Source: Bradyrhizobium sp.
GTDB taxonomy: Bacteria > Pseudomonadota > Alphaproteobacteria > Rhizobiales > Xanthobacteraceae
Direction: 5' to 3'
Length of the DNA stretch: 64,000 nt
NCBI GenBank assembly: GCA_028290305.1
Contig: JAQGKC010000333.1
Coordinates: 1-64,000 of the forward strand
The notes below the pieces were generated by a model. The model ran no database searches, was not told the origin of the DNA, and saw only the letters and a list, made by a program, of their open reading frames with translations. Shown piece after piece: positions 25,232 through 33,996 of the stretch; position 1 is the stretch's first letter, and each line of letters starts with the position of its first letter. A program made the position numbers and the translations under genes.

Positions 25232-26083
25232 ATGTCACGAAGCCCCATGATCGTCCGCACGGTCCCAGCGTTGCGTCGCGCGCTCGACAGCCTTCGCGCA
25301 AGAAAAGCCACGATCGCACTGGTGCCGACCATGGGAGCACTCCATGACGGCCATGTGTCGCTGGTTCGACTGGCGAAGCGCCGCGCCACCAAGGTTGTCG
25401 TCTCGATCTTTGTTAACCCCACCCAATTCGCGCCGTCGGAGGATTTCGGCTCGTACCCGCGCACCTGGAAGGCCGATGTCGCCAAACTCGCAGCCGAAGA
25501 AGTCGACCTGATCTGGAATCCGGACGTCAAGACCATGTATCCGGACGGCTTTGCGACGCGCATTGTGCCCGAGGGTCCGGCTATCGCCGGTCTGGAGGAT
25601 CGCTTTCGGCCGCACTTCTTCGGTGGCGTCGCCACCGTGGTCGGCAAGCTGTTCACGCAAGTGCGGCCGGACTTCGCGATGTTCGGCGAAAAGGATTTTC
25701 AGCAATTACGGGTCGTGACGCGGATGGCTGGGGATCTCGACCTCGGCGTCAAGGTGATGGGATCACGCACCGTGCGCGAGCGCGACGGCCTCGCGATGTC
25801 TTCGCGCAACGTCTATTTGTCGCCGGATGAGCGCCAGGCCGCCCCTACCCTCTATCGCGCGATGAAAGAAAGCGCCCAGCGCTTGCGCGCGGGCGACGAC
25901 GCCGAGGCAGCAATGGCCGGTGGAGCTGAGCTGGTCGCCGGCGCGGGGTTCACGGTGGATTATTTTGAAGTAAGGCACGCCGAGACACTGGCGCCGATCG
26001 CCTCGCTGAACGACGGGCCGATGCGGATTCTGGTCGCGGCTAGAATCGGAAAAACCCGGCTGATTGATAACGTCGCGGTCTAG
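25232..26083 (+). CDS. panC: pantoate--beta-alanine ligase
   Basis: This 283-residue cytoplasmic enzyme condenses pantoate and beta-alanine with ATP to give pantothenate, the precursor of CoA. Signature blocks are [11 protein letters not shown] (HIGH-like), [43 protein letters not shown] and SRNVYLSP (KMSKS-like). Length is typical. ATG 25232 gives the family start; the longer frame to 25190 is unsupported. No panB or panD is near. It ends directly before a palindromic intergenic repeat. Confidence 0.95.
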   Translation: MSRSPMIVRTVPALRRALDSLRARKATIALVPTMGALHDGHVSLVRLAKRRATKVVVSIFVNPTQFAPSEDFGSYPRTWKADVAKLAAEEVDLIWNPDVKTMYPDGFATRIVPEGPAIAGLEDRFRPHFFGGVATVVGKLFTQVRPDFAMFGEKDFQQLRVVTRMAGDLDLGVKVMGSRTVRERDGLAMSSRNVYLSPDERQAAPTLYRAMKESAQRLRAGDDAEAAMAGGAELVAGAGFTVDYFEVRHAETLAPIASLNDGPMRILVAARIGKTRLIDNVAV

Positions 26084-26094
26084 ACTAAAGCCCT

Positions 26095-26188
26095 TTTCCA
26101 TTCCGATTGAATCGGAATGGAGGCTCTAGTTTTATTTTGACGCGTTTTCTTCACGCGAACCGGTATCCACTTCGCTGGAAAACGCCCT
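26095..26188. repeat. intergenic palindromic repeat, related to the copy at 36.8 kb
   Basis: The spacer after panC holds ATTCCGATT-g-AATCGGAAT (26100-26118) and then GCGTTTTCTTCACGCGAACCGG and CGCTGGAAAACGCC, an arrangement seen repeatedly in rhizobial intergenic repeats. A related copy at 36829-36960 has the same order of palindrome followed by a short element ending near GATCATGCT. Function unknown; possible terminator or REP-like element. Confidence 0.55.
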
Positions 26189-26624
26189 AAAGCAGCCCGA
26201 GCTCCCGCAGTTCGCGGCGCAGCGGCTCGGGCATTGCCGCAACGCCGGCGCCCGCGGATCCAAGATCCGGCGGCACGTCGTTGTGAGCGAAATAGCGCCA
26301 GCCCTGGAACGCCCGCATCGGCCGCGGCAGCACGGCGATCACTTTGGGCTGCATCACCAGCCGGCAACGTCCGATGCCGTCGCGATCGCGGAACGGTTCG
26401 ATCGCGATAATCTTTTCGCGTGCCGCGATTTCGCCGCGGATGACCCAGTAGAGCGAGCCGCCCGCCAGAATCTCTTCGCCGCGTTTCGGCGTCATGCGGG
26501 TGATGTGGATGTGATGACGCGGCAGGCCTTTTTTCTTGGCGGTCTGCATGCGTTCCGCAACCCAGCCCTTGAGCTCCTTTACGGATTCGCAGCCGACAGC
26601 AAGCTTGATGAGATGAAGTGGCAT
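26187..26624 (-). CDS. DUF1489 family protein
   Basis: This 145-residue protein matches the alphaproteobacterial DUF1489 family: MPLHLIKLAVGCESV at the start, HIHITRMTPKRGEEILAGGSLYWVIRG in the middle, and MQPKVIAVLPRPMRAFQGWRYF near the end. Members are soluble and of unknown function. ATG 26624 is the family start; the frame above (to 26672) is unlike homologues. Confidence 0.85.
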   Translation of the reverse strand: MPLHLIKLAVGCESVKELKGWVAERMQTAKKKGLPRHHIHITRMTPKRGEEILAGGSLYWVIRGEIAAREKIIAIEPFRDRDGIGRCRLVMQPKVIAVLPRPMRAFQGWRYFAHNDVPPDLGSAGAGVAAMPEPLRRELRELGLL

Positions 26625-26753
26625 GGTTTTCGAAGTTGGCGATCGGTGACCGGCTAGCGCGTATTCCGCCAAGCCAGGTCCTTGGACCTGATCCGGGGAT
26701 GAATACCGGTTTTGCGATCAGAATACGCGCAATTTTTCAGGGAACACACAGGA

Positions 26754-27719
26754 TCAATCGTTCGCTGCAGCGGGAACTGGCGCCGCCGCAGGCGCGGGTG
26801 CCGCCGGCGCTAGCTGAACCGGCGCGGCGGCCCGCGGAGGTTTCGGCGCAGGCTTCTTGGCCGCCACCAGCGCTGGGGCAGCCGTCGCAGCCGGGCGCGG
26901 CGATGGCGATGGCGTGTTCGCCGCCGACGCTGGCGCGCGTGATGGCGTCGCCGGACCCGGCTCCGGCGTCATGATGCTGACGGGCGGGGTCGAGGCCGCC
27001 GAGGGAAATTCGGCATTGGTCGGTTTGCCCGTGGGCATCGATGGCGGAAGTGCCGCAACCGCCCCTGTCGCCACGGGCGCGTTCCATGACGGCGCGTAAC
27101 GTGAAATCAGGCCGTCATAGACCCGTTCATCCATGTTGGCCACGATCTGGCTGTGATCCGTCAGCGAACGGAACGCCGCGCATTCCGACGGCGTACAATG
27201 GTCCCGCGCGAGCAGCACATACGCCACCAGGCCATAGCGGTCGCGCTCGATCGCGTGGCGCAGCGCCTGCATCTCGGGCGTCATGTTGCGGTTCGCGGCG
27301 ACGACATCGCCGAGCGCGGTCAGCCGCGAGATCTGAGACGCCGCATACGATACGCCCGCGGCGGCGGATTCGGCGGAACCGAACAACACCTTTTCGCACG
27401 CCGTCAAAACGGTGTCTCCGGCCAGATCGTCGACACACGACAAGGCCGGCAGCGCGGCGCTGACCTGCGCGACCGGTCGGGTCTCGGCGGACGCGCTCCC
27501 ACCTGACGGACCAAACCCGCGAATGGTAGCGGCGACGGCGATGCCGATCGCCAGCAATGTGATCACCGTCAGCGCGCCGTTGGCGACCGATTTCTCGGCC
27601 CGTAACAGCGTGATGAGAACGATGATCCCAAAGAATCCCGCAGCGGCCAATGTCAGCCACATCGGAAAAGTCGGCGAACGCCAGAGTTGATCCAGCGATG
27701 ATGCCCAGACCCAGTTCAT
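26754..27719 (-). CDS. conserved membrane protein with Pro/Ala-rich tail, function unknown
   Basis: I do not recognise a characterised family. The 321-residue protein has two N-terminal membrane helices (MWLTLAAAGFFGIIVLITLL and ALTVITLLAIGIAVAATI), a compact extracytoplasmic domain (~85-205) with paired cysteines (CVDDLAGDTVLTACEK and HCTPSEC), and a ~110-residue Pro/Ala/Lys-rich C-terminal tail (~210-321) with repeated PAP/KPA patterns. The spacing of Cys residues suggests disulphides outside the cytoplasm. The layout recalls cell-envelope anchors that span to peptidoglycan. It starts with ATG 27719 preceded by a weak ribosome-binding site. Confidence 0.7.
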   Translation of the reverse strand: MNWVWASSLDQLWRSPTFPMWLTLAAAGFFGIIVLITLLRAEKSVANGALTVITLLAIGIAVAATIRGFGPSGGSASAETRPVAQVSAALPALSCVDDLAGDTVLTACEKVLFGSAESAAAGVSYAASQISRLTALGDVVAANRNMTPEMQALRHAIERDRYGLVAYVLLARDHCTPSECAAFRSLTDHSQIVANMDERVYDGLISRYAPSWNAPVATGAVAALPPSMPTGKPTNAEFPSAASTPPVSIMTPEPGPATPSRAPASAANTPSPSPRPAATAAPALVAAKKPAPKPPRAAAPVQLAPAAPAPAAAPVPAAAND

Positions 27720-27862
27720 GCGCGATGTCCCTCAGCGCAGCATAAAAGGCATTCAGCGAAAGGGAATGCCGATTTACTCAGCTTGTGGAGAATGGTTCCG
27801 CGAACAGGGCGTTTTAACGGCGTCCGGTACGGAACCGCCTCACCAGCCAAGCGCGCGATTAT

Positions 27863-28066
27863 TCAGGAGACGTCGAGCTGGCTTTCCTTGGCCACCCGCT
27901 CGAAAGCCTCCGTCGAGCTTTTGATCCGATACTGGCAATCATCGCCATCGGTCGGAAGCAGCCGGATCACCTCATAGGTGCCGCTGGCGGCCGGACGGGC
28001 GACATTGCTGGCAGTGAAATAGACGGTCTCTCCAACGGTGAATTTGTGTTTCAACGCCCTCTCCAT
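27863..28066 (-). CDS. small conserved hypothetical protein
   Basis: This is a 67-residue protein with no signal or membrane segment. Its sequence (LKHKFTVGETVYFTASNVARPAASGTYEVIRLLPTDGDD...YRIKSSTEAFERVAKESQL) is compact and beta-rich, with an SH3/KOW-like feel, and close homologues occur widely in Bradyrhizobium relatives by recollection. Function unknown. ATG 28066 is used; a TTG at 28072 is also in frame. Confidence 0.6.
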   Translation of the reverse strand: MERALKHKFTVGETVYFTASNVARPAASGTYEVIRLLPTDGDDCQYRIKSSTEAFERVAKESQLDVS

Positions 28067-28275
28067 ACGCAAAGAACGCCGGTCACGCTCACGGTCCCGC
28101 TAGCTATGACCGACTGAAAACCCCAGCAAAGCCTAGCATGGCGCCGGCCTTCTTGGCCAGTTACATCGGGGCATAGCAAGTGCGCGAATTTGCAGGTTTT
28201 TCAGTGCGATAAAGGACTTTTCGCCGGTTCCGGAGGAATCCGCGGGCTGCCATCCGGAACCCTCATTCCGCAGCT

Positions 28276-28644
28276 TTATGCCGTAGGCGGAAGGCTGCCA
28301 TCCGGGCTCGCATGATCCACGGCCTTGGGAAGTTGCTGCGCCAAAACCTTGGAGAGTTGATCGACCGGAATGTTGAACCTCGCGGCCAGTTGCTTGACGG
28401 TATCGCTGCCCAGCACCTGCTGCAATTCTTCGGCCGTGATCGGGATGTTCTGACCGTTTCCGAGCCAGGATTTGACCTGATCGCCGAGGCCTGCCTGTTG
28501 GAGCTTGGCGACGATCGCGGAGAGCCCGCCTTGGCTGCCATTGCCCAGTACTTCGCTCAGCACGACCGGGAGCACAGCCCCCTCAAGCTGGCCGAGCGCG
28601 CTCTTGAACGCGGGTGAATTTTCCAATGAATCGAGAATTCCCAT
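28276..28644 (-). CDS. YidB family (DUF937) protein
   Basis: This 122-residue protein begins MGILDSLENSPAFKSALGQLEGAVLPVVLSEVLGNG and ends in a conserved TAEELQQVLGSDTVKQLAARFNIPVDQLSKVLAQQLPKAVD block, which is the YidB (DUF937) signature. Function is not established. The start is ATG 28644, six bases after an in-frame TTG. The protein is soluble, glycine-rich in the first half and helical in the second. Confidence 0.85.
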   Translation of the reverse strand: MGILDSLENSPAFKSALGQLEGAVLPVVLSEVLGNGSQGGLSAIVAKLQQAGLGDQVKSWLGNGQNIPITAEELQQVLGSDTVKQLAARFNIPVDQLSKVLAQQLPKAVDHASPDGSLPPTA

Positions 28645-28746
28645 GGTCAAACCCTTTTGCTCGATGCGCTAAGCCGGTTCCGGATTCAGACTGCTTTACC
28701 GGCGGCCCGTCAAGGCATGATGACGGCCAATGCTCCGCTGTTCGGA

Positions 28747-29403
28747 TCACACCGTCTCGAATTTCTCGATCACGATGGTTTCGGCGAGGCCCGCGCTGGT
28801 CCACTCCTGAAAGGCCGGCAACGACATCATCGCGTTCATGTAGTCCCGCACCTCGGGCGCGACCGGAATCGCATAGGTGCGAAAACGGTGCACCACCGGC
28901 GCGAACATGGCGTCCGCGCCGCCAAAGGCTCCGAACAGGAACGGACCGGACTTTCCATAGCGCTCACGGCATTCGATCCAGATTTGCTGAACGCGCGCGA
29001 TGTCGGCGCGCGCATTTTCCGACAACGTGATGGCGCCGACCGGCCGGTGCAGGTTCATGCCGCATTCGTTGCGCAGCGCCGCAAAGCCCGAATGCATCTC
29101 CGCCGAAATCGAACGCGCATGGGCACGGCTGGCGCGATCCTCGGGCCATATCAGCGCCTCGGGAAACCGCTCGGCGGCGTATTCGATGATGGCCAGCGAA
29201 TCCCAGATCGTGACGTCGCCGTCGACCAGCGCCGGCACCTTGCCCGAATGCGTAAAACTCAAAATCCGCCGTTTGTCGGCGTCGCCGGTATAGAGCGGAA
29301 TGAAAACCTCGTCGAAGGCGATGTTATTGGCCCTTAGCGCAATCCAGGGCCGCATCGACCACGACGAATAATTTTTGTTGCCGATGACAAGCTTCAACGC
29401 CAT
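28747..29403 (-). CDS. glutathione S-transferase family protein
   Basis: This 218-residue protein has a GST N-terminal thioredoxin-fold domain (LKLVIGNKNYSSWSMRPWIALRA, residues 3-25, with VPALVDGDVTIWDSLAIIEYAAERFP at ~56-81, where the Ser of DSLA would contact glutathione) and an all-helical C-terminal domain. NYSSWSMRPW at the start marks a rhizobial GST subgroup. Specific substrate unknown. It is a lone gene preceding the DUF599 gene on the opposite strand. Confidence 0.88.
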   Translation of the reverse strand: MALKLVIGNKNYSSWSMRPWIALRANNIAFDEVFIPLYTGDADKRRILSFTHSGKVPALVDGDVTIWDSLAIIEYAAERFPEALIWPEDRASRAHARSISAEMHSGFAALRNECGMNLHRPVGAITLSENARADIARVQQIWIECRERYGKSGPFLFGAFGGADAMFAPVVHRFRTYAIPVAPEVRDYMNAMMSLPAFQEWTSAGLAETIVIEKFETV

Positions 29404-29523
29404 GCGAAGAAATCCTTTTTGAGCCGGGCATCATGCCATAGCGCTCGGTGGGCATTCAACCCGGCCCGCGCCGGTTGCCGCGATTGGTCGTGCGTGGCAG
29501 CATCACGCTCCCTGGGGTGCAAT

Positions 29524-30201
29524 ATGGCGGCATATACGGTCGATATTCTGGCGGTCGGCTTCTTCGTCATCGAATGGACGGTGTATGCCGTCACACTGGA
29601 GCATACCGCATACGGGCGCGACAGTCTGTCGGCCCGCATGAATGTCTACCGCGAGGTCTGGATCCGGCGCCTGCTCGAACGCGAAACGCGCATGGTCGAC
29701 ACCCAGATCATGGCGTCGCTGCAAAACGGCACGGCCTTTTTTGCATCCACCAGCCTGCTCGCGGTCGGCGGCGGGCTGGCGCTGCTGCGCTCGACCAAGG
29801 AGGCACTCGCCGTGCTGGGCGAATTGCCGATCGATCTCAGCCCCACGCCGGCGCTGTGGGAAATCAAATGCGTCGGGCTGATCCTGATTTTCATCTACGC
29901 GTTCTTTAAGTTTGCCTGGGCCTACCGGCTGTTCAATTACGTCGCCATCCTGATCGGCGCGATGCCGCCGGCCCGGCAATGCGATACGCCCGAGGCGGAA
30001 GCGCATGTCCTGCGGACCACAAGATTGTTCGAAGCCGCGGGCCGGCATTTCAACCGCGGCCAGCGCGCGTTCTTCTTTGCGCTGGGCTATCTCGGCTGGT
30101 TCGTCAGTCCCTGGGTTCTGTTCGTAACCACTGCTGCTGTGGTGATCGTCACCTGGCGTCGTCAATTCGCCTCGAATGCCTGGCGCGCGATGGCGAACTA
30201 G
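29524..30201 (+). CDS. DUF599 family membrane protein
   Basis: This 225-residue protein has four hydrophobic segments (VDILAVGFFVIEWTVYAV; GTAFFASTSLLAVGGGLALL; IKCVGLILIFIYAFFKFAWAYR; ALGYLGWFVSPWVLFVTTAAVVIV) and the DUF599 hallmarks RMVDTQIMASLQNGTAFFAS and AWAYRLFNYV. Function unknown. The frame is open to 29419, but ATG 29524 begins at MAAYTVDILAV, the family start. Confidence 0.85.
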   Translation: MAAYTVDILAVGFFVIEWTVYAVTLEHTAYGRDSLSARMNVYREVWIRRLLERETRMVDTQIMASLQNGTAFFASTSLLAVGGGLALLRSTKEALAVLGELPIDLSPTPALWEIKCVGLILIFIYAFFKFAWAYRLFNYVAILIGAMPPARQCDTPEAEAHVLRTTRLFEAAGRHFNRGQRAFFFALGYLGWFVSPWVLFVTTAAVVIVTWRRQFASNAWRAMAN

Positions 30202-30265
30202 TTGACATCGCAAACCGTCGGGAATGGCCATCTGCGGCACATCTGAGTTCGGTCTGTGTCACGCC

Positions 30266-31060
30266 CTAGGACGCGCCCGGGAAATCCCGCGGCGTGAAAT
30301 TGAGATCGAGCATTTTCCATTCGCCGTATTTGTCCGCCGGCAGCATCCCGTAGGGCTGACAGGCCTGCAGGGCGCTGATTGCGCTCTGCATCAGGGCGGG
30401 TCCCTTCGCAGACGCGCTGGCCTCGATCAGAATAGGCTCCGTGGCGAGGTTGCCGTCCGGCGTCATGAAAACACGCAGCATGATCCTGATGGCGTCGGAG
30501 GGTGCGATCGATTTGGGCAGCGTCGAACAGGTCCTGAGATGGCGTCGAAACTCCGTGACGAGATCGGACGCAACATCGGCTTTCGTTGACGCCGGCGCAT
30601 CGAAGCCGTCGCCCGGCTTGTCCTGAGGCAGGCCAAGCATCACGTGATACTTGATGGAAAGATCGGGCTCCGGCGGAACGAAGGCAGGCATCGGGACCGA
30701 TGACGGCTGTGGTTGCGGCTGAACCGCCGCCTGTTGCAGATCGGGACGCGGCGTCGACAGCGCCGCCTGGTTTTGTGGCAGCGTTGCAGCCTGTGGCGGG
30801 GCGGCAGGTGGCGGCGGAGCCGGAGCCGCGGATCTGGAAGAAAGATCGAAGGAATCGGAAGGTTGGGCTTTCGGCGCGGGTGGCGGCTCCGGCTTTTTCT
30901 CCGTCATCTCATCCGGCGTAACGATGTCAACTGCGATCGGCTCGGCGGTGACCGAACCAAACGGATGCACCTCGGCGAAGATCAAGACCAATGTCAGAGC
31001 TGACAAATGGCCGACCGCCGACGCTGCGATGCCCGAGCGTATGAAGCGCCGTAGTTCCAC
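30266..31060 (-). CDS. TonB/TolA-like cell-envelope protein
   Basis: This 264-residue protein has one N-terminal membrane anchor (SGIAASAVGHLSALTLVLIFAEV), a Pro/Ala/Gln-rich spacer (~55-125, EKKPEPPPAPKAQ and PQPQPSS) and a C-terminal ~95-residue domain that resembles the TonB_C/TolA-C fold (VASDLVTEFRRHLRTCSTLPKS...FMTPDGNLATEPILIEAS...ALQACQPYGMLP). It may couple inner-membrane energy to the outer membrane or bind it as TolA does. No exbB/exbD/tolQ/tolR is near. TonB-like spacers and the conserved Cys pair (CS...CQ) are visible. Confidence 0.7.
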   Translation of the reverse strand: MELRRFIRSGIAASAVGHLSALTLVLIFAEVHPFGSVTAEPIAVDIVTPDEMTEKKPEPPPAPKAQPSDSFDLSSRSAAPAPPPPAAPPQAATLPQNQAALSTPRPDLQQAAVQPQPQPSSVPMPAFVPPEPDLSIKYHVMLGLPQDKPGDGFDAPASTKADVASDLVTEFRRHLRTCSTLPKSIAPSDAIRIMLRVFMTPDGNLATEPILIEASASAKGPALMQSAISALQACQPYGMLPADKYGEWKMLDLNFTPRDFPGAS

Positions 31061-31178
31061 CGTACTTGATCAACGTTTCGATGTCGCCCCGCCGCCAGCA
31101 TAGCGGGCAACGCCGCCGAGCGGTTCTTTTTTTGGCACCGCTATGGATTTTAATTGAGAAGACAGCGACCGGCCGGTC

Positions 31179-31997
31179 TCAATCCCATTTCGGCGCGAAA
31201 CCGAAATCGGTAAGCCGCCCCTTGGGACTTGCCATCTGGGATATCAGGTGCATCTCGTCGTCGGACAGCGTGAAGTCGAAGATGTCGATATTTTCCGACA
31301 GCCGCTCGATCCGCGACGTCCGCGGGATCGCGGAAACATTCTGCTGCACGAGCCAGCGCAAGCAAACCTGCGCCGCAGTCTTGCCGTGGGCCTGCCCGAT
31401 CCCGGCCAGCGTCCGGTCGTTCTTGATACGACCCTTCGCCACCGGACTGTAGGCGACGACAGCCATGCCGTTGCGCGCGCAGGCGTCCTTGACCTTGGTC
31501 TGGTCGAGATAAGGATGGAATTCGACCTGATCGCACACCAGAGGCTCCGGGCAGGCCGCGACGGCCTCTTCGATCAAGGCCACTGTAAAGTTCGAGACGC
31601 CGATGTGCTTGGCCATACCGAGCTTCTTGACATGCGCCAGGGCGCGCAACGTCTCCTGCAGCGGCACCTGCGGATTGGGCCAGTGCAGCAGCAAGAGATC
31701 GACTTCGGAAAGCCGCAGCTTCGCGAGGCTCTCCTTGGTGGATCGCTCGAGATCGTTTGGCGCGAAATGGGTGGTCCAGACCTTGGTCGTCACGAATACA
31801 TCGTCGCGCTTCGCCCCCGAAGCACGCAGGCCCTCCCCGACCTCGCGTTCGTTCTCATAGATCTGCGCGGTGTCGATGTGGCGATAACCGAGTTTTAGCG
31901 CCTGTTCGACCAGACGCGCGCAGGTTCGGCCGCGCAGTTCCCAGGTGCCCAGCCCGATTGCGGGGATTTTCGCGCCGTTAGCCTCGACGAATTGCAT
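31179..31997 (-). CDS. aldo/keto reductase
   Basis: This 272-residue cytosolic NADPH-dependent oxidoreductase matches the AKR5-like family: GLGTWELRG, YRHIDTAQIYENEREVG (catalytic Asp and Tyr), TTKVW (Lys), DLLLLHWPNP (His) and the C-terminal IPRTSRIERLSENIDIFDFTLS (cofactor binding). ATG 31997 was chosen; a GTG lies nine bases upstream. An exact 16-bp palindrome (ACTCGAACGTTCGAGT) begins eight bases before the start codon and could be an operator. Confidence 0.9.
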   Translation of the reverse strand: MQFVEANGAKIPAIGLGTWELRGRTCARLVEQALKLGYRHIDTAQIYENEREVGEGLRASGAKRDDVFVTTKVWTTHFAPNDLERSTKESLAKLRLSEVDLLLLHWPNPQVPLQETLRALAHVKKLGMAKHIGVSNFTVALIEEAVAACPEPLVCDQVEFHPYLDQTKVKDACARNGMAVVAYSPVAKGRIKNDRTLAGIGQAHGKTAAQVCLRWLVQQNVSAIPRTSRIERLSENIDIFDFTLSDDEMHLISQMASPKGRLTDFGFAPKWD

Positions 31998-32004
31998 CGC
32001 GCAC

Positions 32005-32020
32005 ACTCGAACGTTCGAGT
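32005..32020. promoter_or_regulatory. 16-bp perfect palindrome upstream of the aldo/keto reductase
   Basis: ACTCGAAC-GTTCGAGT lies eight bases before the reductase start codon and 55 bp from the end of the HTH gene. Its GTTCGA half is also found in the LysR-type boxes of the 39-41 kb region, though the spacing differs. Candidate operator; no binding protein assigned. Confidence 0.4.
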
Positions 32021-32074
32021 CCCATTATGTCCCGTCGGGATGGCGCTGCCAACATCGCCCGAGGGGTTCCGCGC

Positions 32075-32413
32075 TTAGATCGGCGATGGATCCGAAGCCA
32101 AAGCAGCAAACACCGTCTCCGGGGCATGGGCTATCACGGCCAGAAGCGCCCGCGCCGGTCCGCGCGGCATGCGTTTGCCCTGCTCCCAGTTGCGGATGGT
32201 CTCGACCGGCACACCGAGCCGCGCGGCGAATTCAAGCTGCGTCAGTCGCGCCCGCCGGCGCAGGTCGCGAACTGCAGGCAGCGCCGCCGCCTCTGCGGGC
32301 TCGGCAACAGGTGTCATCGGGGCGGTGTAAGCCGTCGCTGGGGCGAGCGGAAACTCCTGCCCATCCCGCAATTCGACGATCCGTCCGTCAGCTTTCAGTC
32401 GCAAGCGCTGCAT
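32075..32413 (-). CDS. small XRE-type helix-turn-helix protein
   Basis: This 112-residue protein has a short N-terminal region (LRLKADGRIVELRDGQEFPLA) and a C-terminal helix-turn-helix at ~48-108 (LRRRARLTQLEFAARLGVPVETIRNWEQGKRMPRGPARALLAVI), which matches antitoxin/regulator proteins of the NadS/HigA type. No toxin gene is adjacent: it lies between the aldo/keto reductase and mgtE. It may regulate its own gene or the reductase. Confidence 0.78.
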   Translation of the reverse strand: MQRLRLKADGRIVELRDGQEFPLAPATAYTAPMTPVAEPAEAAALPAVRDLRRRARLTQLEFAARLGVPVETIRNWEQGKRMPRGPARALLAVIAHAPETVFAALASDPSPI

Positions 32414-32490
32414 GTCCGACTCCGCTCGCGGGTATAGTCGGCGATGCCCGTTAAGGTCCGATTAACGATGATCGGCCGCGGCGGATCGGC

Positions 32491-33912
32491 CTATTTCAAC
32501 CCGAACCACAGCGTCGCGATGCCGAGAAACGAGAAGAAGCCGACCACGTCGGTGATCGTCGTGACGAAGGTGCCCGAAGCCACCGCCGGATCGGCCCGTA
32601 CCCGCTCCAGCACCATCGGGATCAGAATGCCGCCAAGCGCGCCGGCAACGAGGTTGCAGATGATCGCAAGGCCGATCACGACGCCAAGGCCGGGAATCTT
32701 GAACCAGGCCACCGCGGCGATGCCGGTGATCACGGCAAAGGCGAGGCCGTTGACGAGGCCGACCAGACCCTCGCGCATCACTACGCGCAACGCATTGGAA
32801 GGACCGAGCTCGCGGGTAGCCAATGCCCGCACCGCGACCGTCATGGTCTGGGTCGCGGCGTTGCCGCCCTGGCTCGCGACGATCGGCGCCAGCACCGCCA
32901 GCGCCACCATTTTTTCCAACTGGCCTTCAAAAAGACCCAGCACCGAGGAGGCCAGGAAGGCGGTGGCAAGATTGACCAGCAGCCAGTTGAAGCGGCCCTT
33001 GGCGATGGTCCAGACGTTGTCGGATAATTCTTCGTCGCTGGTAACGCCGCCCAGCGCTTTGAGGTCTTCGTCGGCCTCTTCCTCGATCACGTCGACCACG
33101 TCGTCGATGGTGATGACGCCGACCAGCCGGTTTGCGGTATCGATCACGGGGGCCGCGACCAGATTGTATTTGCCGAACAGCCGCGCGACCTCTTCCTGGT
33201 CGTCCATGACCGATACGCGGCGGCGGTCCTCGTCGATCAGATCGGCCAGCGGCACCGGCCTGCGCGCGCGCAGCAGCGCATCCAGCGACACCGCGCCTTG
33301 CCAATGCTGTGCATGGTCGACCGCGTAGATTTCATAGAACCGGTCTGGCAAGTCCGGCGTGTCGCGCATGTAGTCGATCGCCTGCCCCACGGTCCAATCC
33401 GGCGGCACCGCGATGAATTCGGTCTGCATCCGCCGGCCGGCGGAGTTTTCCGGATAAAGCAGGCTGCGCTCGAGCGCGACGCGCTCGGTCGGCGGCAGTT
33501 TTTCGAGAATCTCTTCCTGGTCCTCTTGGTCGAGGCCCTCAAGCAACGCGACGGCGTCGTCGGATTCCAGTTCGCGGACACCTTCCGCGACCGTCTCCGG
33601 CTCGAGTTCTTCGAGGATTTCCTCGCGGACGGAATCGTCGACTTCGTTGAGCGCCGAAAAATGGAAATCCGCGCCCGTAAGCTCCACAAGCTTGACACGG
33701 TCGTCGGGTTCGAGCGCCTCGATCAAATCGCCGAGATCGGCCTCATGCAGTTCCGCCACGATGGCGCGCAGCAATGGCGTGTCGGCTTCATGAATGGCGC
33801 GGGCGATTTCCTCGACAAATTCGGAGCGAATTTCGCCATCTTCGTCGCGCATCGGAAGGCGGTCGAGTACCGGCCCGTCGGCCGGTCGGGCAACGTCCAC
33901 ATCTTCGGCCAT
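32491..33912 (-). CDS. mgtE: magnesium transporter MgtE
   Basis: This 473-residue protein has the MgtE architecture: an acidic N-terminal superhelical domain (LLRAIVAELHEADLGDLIEALEPDDR), two CBS motifs in the middle (~155-275), and five C-terminal membrane helices (WLLVNLATAFLASSVLGLFEGQL, LAVLAPIVASQGGNAATQTMTV, LVNGLAFAVITGIAAVAW, VIGLAIICNLVAGALGGILIPM, FVTTITDVVGFFSFLGIAT). It carries Mg2+ into the cell; the cytoplasmic domains gate it. The magnesium-pathway GNAATQ motif is intact. Divergent from the first polysaccharide deacetylase. Confidence 0.95.
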   Translation of the reverse strand: MAEDVDVARPADGPVLDRLPMRDEDGEIRSEFVEEIARAIHEADTPLLRAIVAELHEADLGDLIEALEPDDRVKLVELTGADFHFSALNEVDDSVREEILEELEPETVAEGVRELESDDAVALLEGLDQEDQEEILEKLPPTERVALERSLLYPENSAGRRMQTEFIAVPPDWTVGQAIDYMRDTPDLPDRFYEIYAVDHAQHWQGAVSLDALLRARRPVPLADLIDEDRRRVSVMDDQEEVARLFGKYNLVAAPVIDTANRLVGVITIDDVVDVIEEEADEDLKALGGVTSDEELSDNVWTIAKGRFNWLLVNLATAFLASSVLGLFEGQLEKMVALAVLAPIVASQGGNAATQTMTVAVRALATRELGPSNALRVVMREGLVGLVNGLAFAVITGIAAVAWFKIPGLGVVIGLAIICNLVAGALGGILIPMVLERVRADPAVASGTFVTTITDVVGFFSFLGIATLWFGLK

Positions 33913-33996
33913 GCCACGCCTCGCCGGTTTGACAGAGTTGCTGAACTCGTCTGAGCTGTCGCTTCACGCATTACCCAATGGGCAACACCAAGCGCA

